Shown here piece by piece: positions 7,676 to 17,011 of a stretch of DNA of 49,497 nucleotides. Position 1 is the first letter of the stretch; each line of letters starts with the position of its first letter. Both the position numbers and the translations under genes were made by a program. Origin of the DNA: Sporomusaceae bacterium (GTDB lineage: Bacteria; Bacillota; Negativicutes; Sporomusales; UBA7701); contig JAVKTQ010000021.1 in NCBI GenBank assembly GCA_031460455.1, positions 1-49,497 on the forward strand, written 5' to 3'. The notes beneath the pieces were generated by a model, which made no database searches, was not told the DNA's origin, and worked only from the letters and a program-made list of their open reading frames with translations.

Positions 7676-8017
7676 ATGAGATATCGCAATCGGTTCTATC
7701 CGCCGGAAATCGTGGATTGGTACGACGACGAGTACTTTGGCGACGAGCGGCAGATCTTCGTCGGTGCGTGTTACCCTTCGTGCTGCCCCAACCCCTATTG
7801 CTATCCCCGTTACTGCGAGCCGAGCGCCAACTATGCCACCTGTTGCCCCAACCCCAACAGCAAATACAACGCCGCTTACTACTTCCCCAAACAAGCCACC
7901 GGGTGCAGCCCCGGAGGCTCCGACTGCCGTCCATACGGCTGCAACCCGCGGGTGTGCAACCCGCGCGAGTGCAGCCCGCGCAGCTGCAGCCCGCGGACCT
8001 GCAGCCCCGCCGATTGA
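7676..8017 (+). CDS. Cysteine-rich Cys-x-Pro-Arg repeat protein, probable spore-coat-like
   Basis: A 113-residue protein of no family I can name. The first 30 residues are acidic and aromatic (RFYPPEIVDWYDDEYFGDE). The rest has 14 cysteines and many prolines: CCPNP occurs twice, and the C-terminus is five near-identical pentapeptides, CNPRV, CNPRE, CSPRS, CSPRT, CSPAD. There is no signal peptide or membrane segment. A strong AAAGGAGGTA ribosome site precedes the ATG. Composition resembles disulfide-cross-linked small coat or exosporium proteins of spore formers; that role is inference, supported weakly by a SigK-like promoter. A metal-binding role is the alternative. Confidence 0.7.
   Translation: MRYRNRFYPPEIVDWYDDEYFGDERQIFVGACYPSCCPNPYCYPRYCEPSANYATCCPNPNSKYNAAYYFPKQATGCSPGGSDCRPYGCNPRVCNPRECSPRSCSPRTCSPAD
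7940..8014 (+). repeat. 15-base tandem repeat encoding C(N/S)PRx units
   Basis: Five consecutive 15-base units each begin TGCA(A/G)CCC and encode one Cys-Asn/Ser-Pro-Arg-x pentapeptide; the last unit has drifted to CSPAD. The units run directly into the stop codon. High DNA similarity between units suggests recent expansion by slippage. Confidence 0.85.
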
Positions 8018-8055
8018 CCGCGGAACGCCTGGCAAGACGATCTGCAACATAGCCG

Positions 8056-8081
8056 AAGGAGGAGACATATGTCTCCTCCTT
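8056..8081. terminator. Bidirectional terminator between convergent genes
   Basis: AAGGAGGAGAC (8056-8066), loop ATAT, and GTCTCCTCCTT (8071-8081) form a perfect palindrome between the plus-strand Cys-rich gene and the minus-strand aldo/keto reductase. The arms are the same sequence as the rnf terminator at 7544, so the Cys-rich gene is bracketed by two near-identical hairpins. Confidence 0.75.
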
Positions 8082-8086
8082 ATTGT

Positions 8087-9085
8087 CTATCTGTTTCTAA
8101 GGCTGAAAGCCTCGTCAAGATCCTCTTCCAGCCGGTCGGTGGCTCTGGGGGGACTGACGGACAGGCGGGATACTTGTTCGCGCAGCTCGGGGGTCATCGC
8201 GAAGTCGGCCGCGGCCAGCGAAGCCTTGAGCTGCTCCAGGTTGCGGGCGCCGACGATCGGGGCGGTGACCGCCGGGTGCGATTTCACCCAGGCGAGGGCG
8301 AGCTTGATGGGGGATTCACCTATTTCCCTGGCAAAGGCGGCGAACTTTTCGGCGGTCGCGAAGTACTGCGGGTCGCTGTAGCGCCGGCTGTACTGCTTTT
8401 TATCGAGGATGCGCCCCGCGGCGGGCTGCGGACCCTGCGAATACTTGCCGGTAAGCAGGCCGGCGGCCAGCGGGCTGTAGACGATGACCCCCAGCTGCTC
8501 GGCAGCGGCCAGCGGCAGGATTTCCACCTCAGCCTGCCTTTTCACGAGGTTGTACATCGGCTCGATGCATTCGAACCGCGCCAGGCCCTTATTTTCCGAG
8601 ATGCCCAGCGCTTTGGCGATTTGCCAGGCGGCCCAGTTGCTCACGCCGAGATAGACGACCTTACCCTGACGGACGAGGTCGTCGAACGCCCGCAGCGTCT
8701 CGTCCATAGGAGTGAACGGATCGAAGTGGTGGATGAAGTAAATGTCGATCCGGTCGGTGCCGAGGCGGGCGAGGCTGCGCTCGACCGCCTGCATGATGTG
8801 CCGCCGGGACGCCCCGAGCTCGTTGACGTCCTTGCCGGTCCGCTGCGACACTTTGCTGGTTATGACGATGTCGTTGCGGCACTCGCGGCAGAGTCTGCCG
8901 AGGATTTCCTCCGCCCGGCCGCCGCCGTAGTTGTTGGAGCAGTCGAAGAAGTTGACGCCGGCGTCGCGGCAGGCTTTGAACATCAGCGCCGCTTCCGTCT
9001 CGTCGGTTTCCGTCCCGAAGGACATCGTGCCGAAGCACAGTTCGGATACGAGGACGCCCGTTCTTCCCAGGAGTTTGTATTTCAC
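8087..9085 (-). CDS. Aldo/keto reductase
   Basis: A 332-residue cytosolic NAD(P)H-dependent oxidoreductase of the AKR superfamily with a full-length (beta/alpha)8 barrel. The catalytic tetrad is visible: D48 (FFDCSNNYGGG), Y53, K78 (ITSKVS) and H119 (YFIHHFD). The cofactor-binding end SPLAAGLLTGKY and the later VGARNLEQL stretch are typical of the YghZ/Tas-like (AKR11-14) group. It starts with GTG after AAAGGAGGT. It lies 56 bases after the ABC permease on the same strand and may be co-transcribed with it. The substrate is unknown. Confidence 0.92.
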   Translation of the reverse strand: MKYKLLGRTGVLVSELCFGTMSFGTETDETEAALMFKACRDAGVNFFDCSNNYGGGRAEEILGRLCRECRNDIVITSKVSQRTGKDVNELGASRRHIMQAVERSLARLGTDRIDIYFIHHFDPFTPMDETLRAFDDLVRQGKVVYLGVSNWAAWQIAKALGISENKGLARFECIEPMYNLVKRQAEVEILPLAAAEQLGVIVYSPLAAGLLTGKYSQGPQPAAGRILDKKQYSRRYSDPQYFATAEKFAAFAREIGESPIKLALAWVKSHPAVTAPIVGARNLEQLKASLAAADFAMTPELREQVSRLSVSPPRATDRLEEDLDEAFSLRNR

Positions 9086-9141
9086 AGCGATACCTCCTTT
9101 TGTTTATATGACGGACAAGCTCTTGCGGGAGCCGGTTGCCT

Positions 9142-9891
9142 TCAGTTTATCAGCCGTTTTTCCATCAGCCGGAGCGGCGCCGGCAGTACGAGGACGCCGA
9201 TGGCGGCGAGGAAGCCGACGTGGAGCCACAGGCCGGCCGTTGCCTGGCCGAGGGCGAGGGCCCGGCAGATCTCGACGCTGTGGTAGAGGGGGTTGAGGTA
9301 GTTGGCCGCCTGCACCCAGGCCGGCAGGGCGCTGACCGGAAAGTACAGGCCGCCGAAGAGGAAGAAGGGGAGGACGGCCAGGGTTACATAGTAGTTGAGG
9401 TAGTCGATGTTGCTGATGTAGGCGGTGTACCACATCGCCAGGGCGGCGAAGACAGCTCCCTGCAAGGCAAGCAGCAAGGGGACGGCCAGGGCCTGCGGCG
9501 AGCGGATCAGGCCGAGGGCGGCGACGACGGCGAGGATGACGGTGCCGAACAGGGCGCTTTTCAGCGTGCCGTAGAGCAGTTCGCCGAGGATGACGTCGCG
9601 GGCGGTGACCGGCCCGGACAGCATCGCCAGAAAGGTTTTCTGGTAGTGGAGGCGGACGAAGGTGCCGTAGGAGCACTCAAAGGTGGCCGCATACATGGCC
9701 GACAGGGCCACCATGCCGGGGGCGAGGAATTCGAGGTAGCTCATGCCTTCGATTTCCTGGACGAGGGCGCCCATGCCGAACCCGAACGCCGCCAGGTAGA
9801 GCAGCGGCTCGATGACGTTGAACATCGCGCTGTGCTGCCACGTGCGGCCGAAAACCCGCAGATGGCGGTTCAATACTTTCAGCGCGCCCAT
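9142..9891 (-). CDS. ABC-2 type exporter permease
   Basis: A 249-residue inner-membrane permease with six predicted membrane segments of the ABC-2 (NodJ/DrrB) type. The start is the ATG overlapping the stop of the ATPase gene (TGATG), preceded by AAGGAG; the frame is open further upstream but that part is only a shadow of the ATPase. The conserved ABC-2 features FLFGGLYFPVSALPAWVQ and YLNPLYHSVEICRAL (about 185-225) are present. With the ATPase it forms an exporter of the NodIJ/drug/polysaccharide class; the substrate is undetermined. Confidence 0.9.
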   Translation of the reverse strand: MGALKVLNRHLRVFGRTWQHSAMFNVIEPLLYLAAFGFGMGALVQEIEGMSYLEFLAPGMVALSAMYAATFECSYGTFVRLHYQKTFLAMLSGPVTARDVILGELLYGTLKSALFGTVILAVVAALGLIRSPQALAVPLLLALQGAVFAALAMWYTAYISNIDYLNYYVTLAVLPFFLFGGLYFPVSALPAWVQAANYLNPLYHSVEICRALALGQATAGLWLHVGFLAAIGVLVLPAPLRLMEKRLIN

Positions 9892-10817
9892 CAATCGTCT
9901 TCTCCTTTGCCGGTGAGTTTGAGGAACACGTCCTCGAGGTTGGCCGGCCGCAGCAAGCAGGCCTGGGGAGGCAGTCCCCAGCCGCCCAGACGGCCCCACA
10001 GTTCCTCGCCATCGGCGGCGTAAAGGAAGAGGCCGTCGACGACCTGGAGGACTGCCCCGCCGCCGGCCGTAACCTTGTCGGCCAGTCCCGGCGGTACCTG
10101 CTCCAGAGGCACGAGCACTTCGATGGCCCAGGGCAGGGTGTGGCGTTCGATGAGCTGACGCGGGCTGCCTTCGGCGAGGATGGCGCCTTCGTGCATGACG
10201 AGCAGGCGGTCGCACAGTTGGGCGGCTTCTTCCATGTAGTGAGTGGTGAGGATGAGGGTCACGCCTTCGGCTTTGAGGGTGCGGAGCTTCTGCCAGACAA
10301 GATGGCGGGCCTGCGGGTCGAGGCCGGTGGTCGGCTCGTCGAGGACCACCAGCCGGGGGCGGTTGATGAGGGCGCGGGCAATTACCAGGCGCCGTTTTAG
10401 GCCGCCGGACAGCTCTTCCACGCGGGCGTTCGTTTTATCTTCGAGGCCCATGAAGGCGAGCAGCTCGCGGGCCCGCTCCCCGGCCTCGCGGCGGCGCAGG
10501 CCGAACAGGCCGCCGTAAACTTCGAGATTTTCGACGACAGTCAGGTCGGGGTCGAGATTGTCCTCCTGGGGGACGACGCCGATGAGGCTCTTGATGGCGG
10601 GGGGCGTGAGGCGGACAGGGCGGCCGAAGACGGTCAGCCGGCCTTCGTCGACGGTGGACAGGCCGTAGATCATCCGCATGGTGGTCGATTTGCCGGCGCC
10701 GTTATGGCCGAGAAAGCCGCAGCATTCGCCTTCGCGGATGGCGAACGATATGCCTTTGAGCGCTCTGAAGTCGCCGTAGCATTTGCCGAGGTTGTCGGCG
10801 GTGACGACGTTGTTCAC
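9891..10817 (-). CDS. ABC transporter ATP-binding protein (NodI/DrrA type)
   Basis: A cytoplasmic ATPase of about 308 residues partnering the ABC-2 permease. Walker A GHNGAGKST is at 37-45, the Q-loop is in VVPQEDNLDP, the signature is LSGGLKRRL, Walker B is LVVLDEP and the switch histidine is in TTHYMEEA. A C-terminal extension after the core ATPase (about 225-308) is typical of the DrrA/NodI subfamily. GTG 10817 is chosen because GGAGGAT lies 6 bases upstream and the promoter sits just before it. The longer open frame to 10997 would run through the promoter. Confidence 0.92.
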   Translation of the reverse strand: MNNVVTADNLGKCYGDFRALKGISFAIREGECCGFLGHNGAGKSTTMRMIYGLSTVDEGRLTVFGRPVRLTPPAIKSLIGVVPQEDNLDPDLTVVENLEVYGGLFGLRRREAGERARELLAFMGLEDKTNARVEELSGGLKRRLVIARALINRPRLVVLDEPTTGLDPQARHLVWQKLRTLKAEGVTLILTTHYMEEAAQLCDRLLVMHEGAILAEGSPRQLIERHTLPWAIEVLVPLEQVPPGLADKVTAGGGAVLQVVDGLFLYAADGEELWGRLGGWGLPPQACLLRPANLEDVFLKLTGKGEDD

Positions 10818-10866
10818 AGGGATCCTCCGTTGGGGGGCCGGTGGGTCGCCGGCCGGTTTCGAGAGC

Positions 10867-10895
10867 ATTATACCACCGCCGGCCGGGAAATGCAA
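10867..10895 (-). promoter_or_regulatory. SigA-type promoter of the ABC exporter genes
   Basis: Read on the minus strand: TTGCAT, 17 bases, TATAAT, about 50 bases before the GTG of the ATPase gene. The match is near consensus. Confidence 0.75.
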
Positions 10896-10912
10896 AAATT
10901 TGGTTGCGGGAA

Positions 10913-10942
10913 TAAAAAGCCTGCACGCGGGGTGCAGGCTTT
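10913..10942 (-). terminator. Intrinsic terminator of the SGNH hydrolase gene
   Basis: An 11-bp stem (AAAGCCTGCAC with GTGCAGGCTTT) is followed on the minus strand by a T-rich tail (TTTTTATT). It begins 4 bases after the hydrolase stop. Confidence 0.8.
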
Positions 10943-10945
10943 GCT

Positions 10946-11701
10946 TCATATCTTTTTCGCCGGCGTGCCGACAAGGTGTTTTATCTGGTCCCGCCACACA
11001 TAGTAGGCGGCTTCGGAGAGATGGAGGCCGTCGTCGGTGTATTTGGCCGGCAGGCGACCGTCGGGGCCGGTGAAGGCCGGGGCGAGGTCGAGGTAGGGGA
11101 GTTTCTGCTCGGCGGCCAGCTTGCGGATTTCGGCGTTGAGGGCGGCGATGTTGGCGTTGCTGCGCAGGGCGCGGGCCGGGAAGATTTCGTCGTTGAAGGG
11201 CAGCACGCTCTGGATGTAGACGCGGGTGTCGGGCAGTTCGCTGCGGAAGCGGCCGAGGATAAGGCGGTAGTTGGCGACGATGTCGGGTATCTGCCGGTTA
11301 TAGCAGAGGTCGTTGGTGCCGATCATCAGGAAGATCTGCGACGGCTTTAGGGCGATGACCTGATCAAGCCGCCTTAGCAGACCGCGGGTCGAGTCGCCGC
11401 CGATGCCGCGGTTTTCCACCGGCGAATCGGGGAAGAGCTTGCCCCAGTCGCCGCCGTAGGTGATGCTGTCGCCGAGGAAGACGACCGGGCGGGCCGGCGA
11501 GGGATCGACGGAAAAGTACAGTTCGCGGAGCCGGTAGTGGATGCTCATGTAGGGCGGGTCGTCGGGCTGGCGCACCAGGTCGTCGGCCCAGGCGGTGATC
11601 GCCGTCGCGCTCTGTTTCGCCACGGCGTCCAGCGGCATCCAGAGGGAAAGGGCCATCACCACCAGGGTGACGAAGATTACGGGAAAGACAATTCTTTTCA
11701 T
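10946..11701 (-). CDS. Secreted SGNH/GDSL-type hydrolase
   Basis: A 251-residue protein with an N-terminal signal or anchor sequence (residues 4-27, ending in DAVAKQ). SGNH blocks are seen in order: block I FLGDSITYGG with nucleophile S79; block II RGIGGDST with glycine; block III MIGTNDL with N130; block V DGLHLSEAAY supplying the catalytic Asp and His. It is likely an extracytoplasmic esterase, lipase or carbohydrate deacetylase; the substrate is unknown. ATG 11701 is preceded by AGGAGG at good spacing, although the frame stays open upstream. It is a monocistronic unit. Confidence 0.88.
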   Translation of the reverse strand: MKRIVFPVIFVTLVVMALSLWMPLDAVAKQSATAITAWADDLVRQPDDPPYMSIHYRLRELYFSVDPSPARPVVFLGDSITYGGDWGKLFPDSPVENRGIGGDSTRGLLRRLDQVIALKPSQIFLMIGTNDLCYNRQIPDIVANYRLILGRFRSELPDTRVYIQSVLPFNDEIFPARALRSNANIAALNAEIRKLAAEQKLPYLDLAPAFTGPDGRLPAKYTDDGLHLSEAAYYVWRDQIKHLVGTPAKKI

Positions 11702-11848
11702 CGGCTCGCCTCCTTGCATATTGGCTGCCCGGACAAAGCAGGCCCAAAAACGCGAATTATGTCGTATTTCGCCGTTGCGACCGACATTCCTCCCCGTCCC
11801 ATTTATATGCGGCGGATATTTGCGGTGTGCGGCGACCAGCCCGACTAT

Positions 11849-11877
11849 TTGCAGCCTGGGGCGATTTACTATACAAT
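11849..11877 (+). promoter_or_regulatory. SigA-type promoter of the NusG-II/Gx pair
   Basis: TTGCAG (11849-11854), 17 bases, TACAAT (11872-11877); the start codon lies about 30 bases downstream. Confidence 0.65.
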
Positions 11878-11908
11878 ATTGGAAGAAAGACGGGACAGGG
11901 TGGGTAAG

Positions 11909-12289
11909 ATGCTGCTGACGAAGGCTGACAAATGGCTTATCGGTGCGCTGCTGGCGGCCTCGGCGGGCGGCATCGGACTCAATCTGGCGCTGCTGTCGCC
12001 CGCCGGCGCCCAGGAAGCTCAGGTTTACCGGGAAGGTAAGCTGGTGCAGTCGATCAGGCTGCGGTCCGGTTACCATGAGGAGCTCAGGCTGGGCGGGGCG
12101 GAGCGCTACAATCTCATCGTGGCCGACGACGGCCGGGTGAGGATTTCCGAAGCCGACTGCCCGGACCAGCTGTGCGTGCGCACCGGCTGGGTAAGCGCCG
12201 CTCCGCAGCAGATCGTCTGCCTGCCGTACCGGGTGGTCATTAAGGTGGTTTCGGCTACCCCGTCCGATGTGGACGATATCACGAAATGA
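11909..12289 (+). CDS. NusG domain II-containing protein
   Basis: A protein of about 126 residues with one N-terminal membrane segment (about 8-28) and a small extracytoplasmic NusG-II (DUF1312-type) domain. This ends with the conserved DCPDQLCVRTGWVS and IVCLPYRVVIKV stretches, whose two cysteines could form a disulfide. Such proteins regularly precede a Gx-transporter gene, as here, and are thought to be partners of it; the function is not established. ATG 11909 is preferred, with a weak GGGTGGGT ribosome site. Confidence 0.82.
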   Translation: MLLTKADKWLIGALLAASAGGIGLNLALLSPAGAQEAQVYREGKLVQSIRLRSGYHEELRLGGAERYNLIVADDGRVRISEADCPDQLCVRTGWVSAAPQQIVCLPYRVVIKVVSATPSDVDDITK

Positions 12290-12303
12290 GAGGGCGGCCG
12301 ACT

Positions 12304-12813
12304 ATGACTGATACACGTCGCCTCATAGTACTTGGTCTGTTCGTCGCCGTCGCCGGCGTGCTGCACGCCGTCGAGGCGTGGCTGCCGCTGCCGGTGCCCG
12401 TTCCCGGGGTGAAGCTCGGCCTCGCCAACATCGTGTCGTTGGTCGTCATCGAGCTTTACGGCTGGCGGCAAGCGCTCGCCGTGGCCGTGGCGCGGGTCGT
12501 TCTCGGCTCGCTGCTGAGCGGCGCCTTGCTGGGGCCGTCATTCGCCCTCGGCCTCAGCGGCGCGGCGGCCAGCACCCTGGCGATGGCCTACGCCCATGCC
12601 CGCTGGCGGCCGGCGCTGTCGCTGGTCGGGGTGAGCGTGCTCGGCGCCGCCGTCCACAACCTCGCCCAGATCGCCGTCGCCGCCCTGCTGGTGGCCAGCG
12701 CCGCCATTTTCTGGTACCTGCCTTACCTTGCGCTGTTCGCGCTGCCGACCGGCCTGGCGACCGGCCTCACCGCCGCCTATTTCCTGGCGAGGCTGCCCCG
12801 CGCCGGCGGCTAG
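12304..12813 (+). CDS. Gx transporter family membrane protein
   Basis: A protein of about 169 residues with five or six hydrophobic segments. It belongs to the Gx/HepT-component-I-like family (COG4769), which resembles substrate-binding S components of ECF transporters. The family loop PVPGVKLGLANIVSLVVIELYGW is at about residues 29-52. ATG 12304 has a purine-rich site upstream. An ATG at 12286 overlaps the previous stop but lacks one. The older annotation as heptaprenyl diphosphate synthase component I is not supported by any catalytic motif. Confidence 0.82.
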   Translation: MTDTRRLIVLGLFVAVAGVLHAVEAWLPLPVPVPGVKLGLANIVSLVVIELYGWRQALAVAVARVVLGSLLSGALLGPSFALGLSGAAASTLAMAYAHARWRPALSLVGVSVLGAAVHNLAQIAVAALLVASAAIFWYLPYLALFALPTGLATGLTAAYFLARLPRAGG

Positions 12814-12837
12814 AAAACTTCGTCCTGCCGCAAGGAG

Positions 12838-12865
12838 TTGACACATAGCTTGTAGAAGATATACT
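12838..12865 (+). promoter_or_regulatory. Strong SigA promoter before DUF4321-maf-radC
   Basis: TTGACA (12838-12843), 16 bases, TATACT (12860-12865). A leader of about 40 bases reaches the GTG at 12911. Confidence 0.8.
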
Positions 12866-12910
12866 GGATACTAAAAATGAAATGCTTCATCTGTCACGGG
12901 AGGTCGTATC

Positions 12911-13180
12911 GTGAGAAACGGAGCCGGCAAAAGTATTGGGCTGATCGCCCTTTTCCTCGTTCTCGGTGCGATAATCGGCGGCATTATCGGCGAACTCATC
13001 GCCGGTTTTCCCCTCGGCGGGGTCACTCCGTTCCTTGTGAAAACCTATCCTATCTTCGATCTGGCGCCAGTGACGGTCAATCTGTATGTCGCCAAATTCG
13101 TCGTCGGACTGTCTTTCCACCCCAACCTCGTCAGCCTGCTCGGCATGCTCGGGGCGTATTTCCTCGTCCGGCGGTTTTAG
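12911..13180 (+). CDS. DUF4321 small membrane protein
   Basis: An 89-residue protein with two hydrophobic segments (about 10-33 and 68-87) flanking a short loop, FPLGGVTPFLVKTYPIFDLAPV. The pattern matches the DUF4321 family, which is found next to maf/radC/mreB in Firmicutes. The GTG start follows GGGAGGT. No biochemical role is known; the location suggests a link to cell-wall elongation. Confidence 0.8.
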   Translation: MRNGAGKSIGLIALFLVLGAIIGGIIGELIAGFPLGGVTPFLVKTYPIFDLAPVTVNLYVAKFVVGLSFHPNLVSLLGMLGAYFLVRRF

Positions 13181-13216
13181 GTATCAGTCCCGTAGCTAAT
13201 CCAAGAGGAGGATTAC

Positions 13217-13782
13217 ATGGCGATTATTCTCGCCTCCGCCTCGCCACGGCGGGAAGAACTGCTGCGGCAGGTGGGCTGCGCGTTCACCATCATCACCAGT
13301 GAGGTTGAGGAAGACAACGACCGGGGGCTGCCCCCGGTCGAACTGGCTGTCGCCCACGCGCTGGCCAAAGCCCGCGACGTGGCGGCAAAGGCGCCCGACG
13401 ACATCGTCGTCGGCGCTGACACCATCGTCGTCTTGGGCGACCGGGTGTACGGCAAGCCCTGCGATATCGCCGACGCCCGCCGCATGCTGGCCGAGCTGGC
13501 CGGCAGGGAGCATCAGGTGATCACCGGCGTTGCAGTGGTGAAGGGTGACGAGGCCTGGACCGATTTCGCCGTCACCGCCGTCCGCTTCCGCGCCTTCGGC
13601 CCGGAGACGATCGAGCGCTACCTGTCCGGCGGCGAACCGCTGGGCAAGGCTGGAGCCTATGCCATCCAAGGCGCGGGCGCGCTTTTGGTCGAGGGTATCG
13701 TCGGCTGCTATGCCAACGTGGTGGGGCTGCCGCTGGTGACGCTCGACAAACTCTTACGCCGCGCGGTGGGAGTTGGTTTGTC

Positions 13783-13786
<4 letters not shown>
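13217..13786 (+). CDS. maf: Maf-type nucleoside triphosphate pyrophosphatase
   Basis: A 189-residue cytosolic Maf/HAM1-like protein that hydrolyses non-canonical or dTTP/UTP nucleotides to the monophosphate. Motifs: ASASPRREELL at 6-16, VVGADTIV around 72-79, GKPCDIADARRML and the QGAGALLVEGIVG loop near 155-167. AGAGGAGGATTAC precedes the ATG. The last four bases overlap radC (ATGA), a standard maf-radC-mreB arrangement. Confidence 0.95.
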
Positions 13787-15556
<1,770 letters not shown>

Positions 15557-15596
15557 TAAACACGCCTTGATTTGTTGTGATTAGGAGAGGAAGCTA

Positions 15597-16484
15597 TTGC
15601 GTCGTTTGAACAAAAAGGCGGTCATTCTTGCGGTTGCGGTGCTAACCGTCTTTTTGCTTGCGCTTTCCGCGGCCCGCGGCAAATACAATTTTTACTGGAG
15701 CGAACGCATCGTCACCGTCGTCTTGGCGCCGGTGGAATTCGTCATTTCCAAGTTCGGCTATACCGTCCGCCATACCGGCACGGCCGCCGGCGACCTGTTG
15801 ACCGTCTACCGCGATAACCAGGCGCTCCGGGAGGAGATCGAGAACCTCCGCCGGGAGAGCATCAACAACACCGAGATCGTGGCCGAGAATGTCCGTCTGA
15901 AGGCGCTGCTGGATTACCGCCGGGCCGCGCCGCAGTTCGACACCGTCGTGGCCACCGTCGTCGCCCGCGACCCGGCCGCCTGGACAAACATCATCATCAT
16001 CAACCGCGGCACCGCCCAAGGCGTGGCCAAGGATATGGCCGTCGTCACCCCCCAGGGGCTGGTGGGCAACGTGGTGCAGGCCTACAACAACTCCGCCAAA
16101 GTGCAGCTCCTCCTCGACCCCCGCAGCGCCGTAGGCGCCATCGTGCAGCGGCCCGAATCGCGGGTGGCGGCGATCGTCGAGGGCAACCCCGCCAAGCCGC
16201 TCGCGCCGAAGATGATCAACCTCGCGCGCGACGCCGACATCATCAAGGGCGACAAGGTCATCACCTCCGGCTTTGGCGGCATCTATCCCAAAGGGATTCT
16301 CGTCGGCGAGGTCACCGACGTCGTCAACGAGGAGGGCGGGTTGCTAAAATATGCTGTCTTGAAGCCGGCTGCCGATTTTGATAGACTAGAAGAGGTAGCC
16401 GTGATCGTACGCTCGCGCGAGCCGGTTCCGGCGCCGCCGGGTTCCGCTCCGGTCCAGCCCGCGCCCAGGGGGGCAGGCCAATGA
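15597..16484 (+). CDS. mreC: Rod shape-determining protein MreC
   Basis: A 295-residue bitopic protein with a membrane anchor at about 8-25. A coiled coil (about 67-105, DNQALREEIENLRRES...) precedes two beta-barrel domains containing LVGNVVQAYNNSAKVQLLLDP and ITSGFGGIYPKGILVGEV. The Pro/Ala-rich tail is unstructured. It uses a TTG start after AGGAGAGGAAG. It bridges MreB/MreD to PBP2 outside the membrane. The end overlaps mreD by 4 bases. Confidence 0.95.
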   Translation: MRRLNKKAVILAVAVLTVFLLALSAARGKYNFYWSERIVTVVLAPVEFVISKFGYTVRHTGTAAGDLLTVYRDNQALREEIENLRRESINNTEIVAENVRLKALLDYRRAAPQFDTVVATVVARDPAAWTNIIIINRGTAQGVAKDMAVVTPQGLVGNVVQAYNNSAKVQLLLDPRSAVGAIVQRPESRVAAIVEGNPAKPLAPKMINLARDADIIKGDKVITSGFGGIYPKGILVGEVTDVVNEEGGLLKYAVLKPAADFDRLEEVAVIVRSREPVPAPPGSAPVQPAPRGAGQ

Positions 16485-16975
16485 GGCCGTTTGTCTGGGC
16501 GCTTGTCATCGTAATAACGCTCGTCATCCAGGCCACCTTGTTGCCGCTCATCACCGTTGGCGGCGTTCGCCCCGACCTGCTGCTGCTCGTCGTCGTATCC
16601 GCCGGGCTGCTGCTCGGCCGCGAGCAGGGGGTGGGGATGGGCTTCTTCGCCGGCCTCCTCCAGGACCTGGCGTCAGGCAACATCTTCGGCGTCAGCGTCC
16701 TGTCCAAGACGGCTGTCGGTTACATCGCCGGCCATATGGAGCGCAAGGTCTTCAAGGAGAAGGTTCTCCTGCCGCTGCTGGCCGTATTGGTCGCCACCGT
16801 TTTCAACAACGCGGTCATGATCGTTCTGCTCGTTTTCTTCGGGTTCAAGGTGGATGTCCGCACCGCCGTGGACAACACCCTCTTTGTGCTCGGCTACAAC
16901 GCCGTGCTGGCCATCCCGGTCCATCAGTTGGTGTACCGCCTGGCCAAGAGTGAGCTTCCCGACCCGAACGGCTAG
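16481..16975 (+). CDS. mreD: Rod shape-determining protein MreD
   Basis: A 164-residue polytopic protein with five or six hydrophobic segments. GGVRPDLLLLVVVSAGLLLG and the GFFAGLLQDLASGNIFGVSV stretch are typical of MreD. It starts with ATG overlapping the mreC stop. It forms the membrane part of the elongasome with MreC, PBP2 and RodA. Confidence 0.95.
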   Translation: MRPFVWALVIVITLVIQATLLPLITVGGVRPDLLLLVVVSAGLLLGREQGVGMGFFAGLLQDLASGNIFGVSVLSKTAVGYIAGHMERKVFKEKVLLPLLAVLVATVFNNAVMIVLLVFFGFKVDVRTAVDNTLFVLGYNAVLAIPVHQLVYRLAKSELPDPNG

Positions 16976-17011
16976 AGAGAAAAGTTTTTTCCAGAGGGAG
17001 AGGGTTCCGCT

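Noticed and set aside
8069-9286. Long plus-strand frame opposite the aldo/keto reductase
   Set aside because: The minus-strand protein has a complete AKR catalytic tetrad and ribosome site; the plus frame has neither and shows shadow composition.
9892-10215. N-terminal extension of the ABC-2 permease frame
   Set aside because: The extension is Arg/Pro-rich shadow of the ATPase gene. The ATG at 9891 has AAGGAG and overlaps the ATPase stop.
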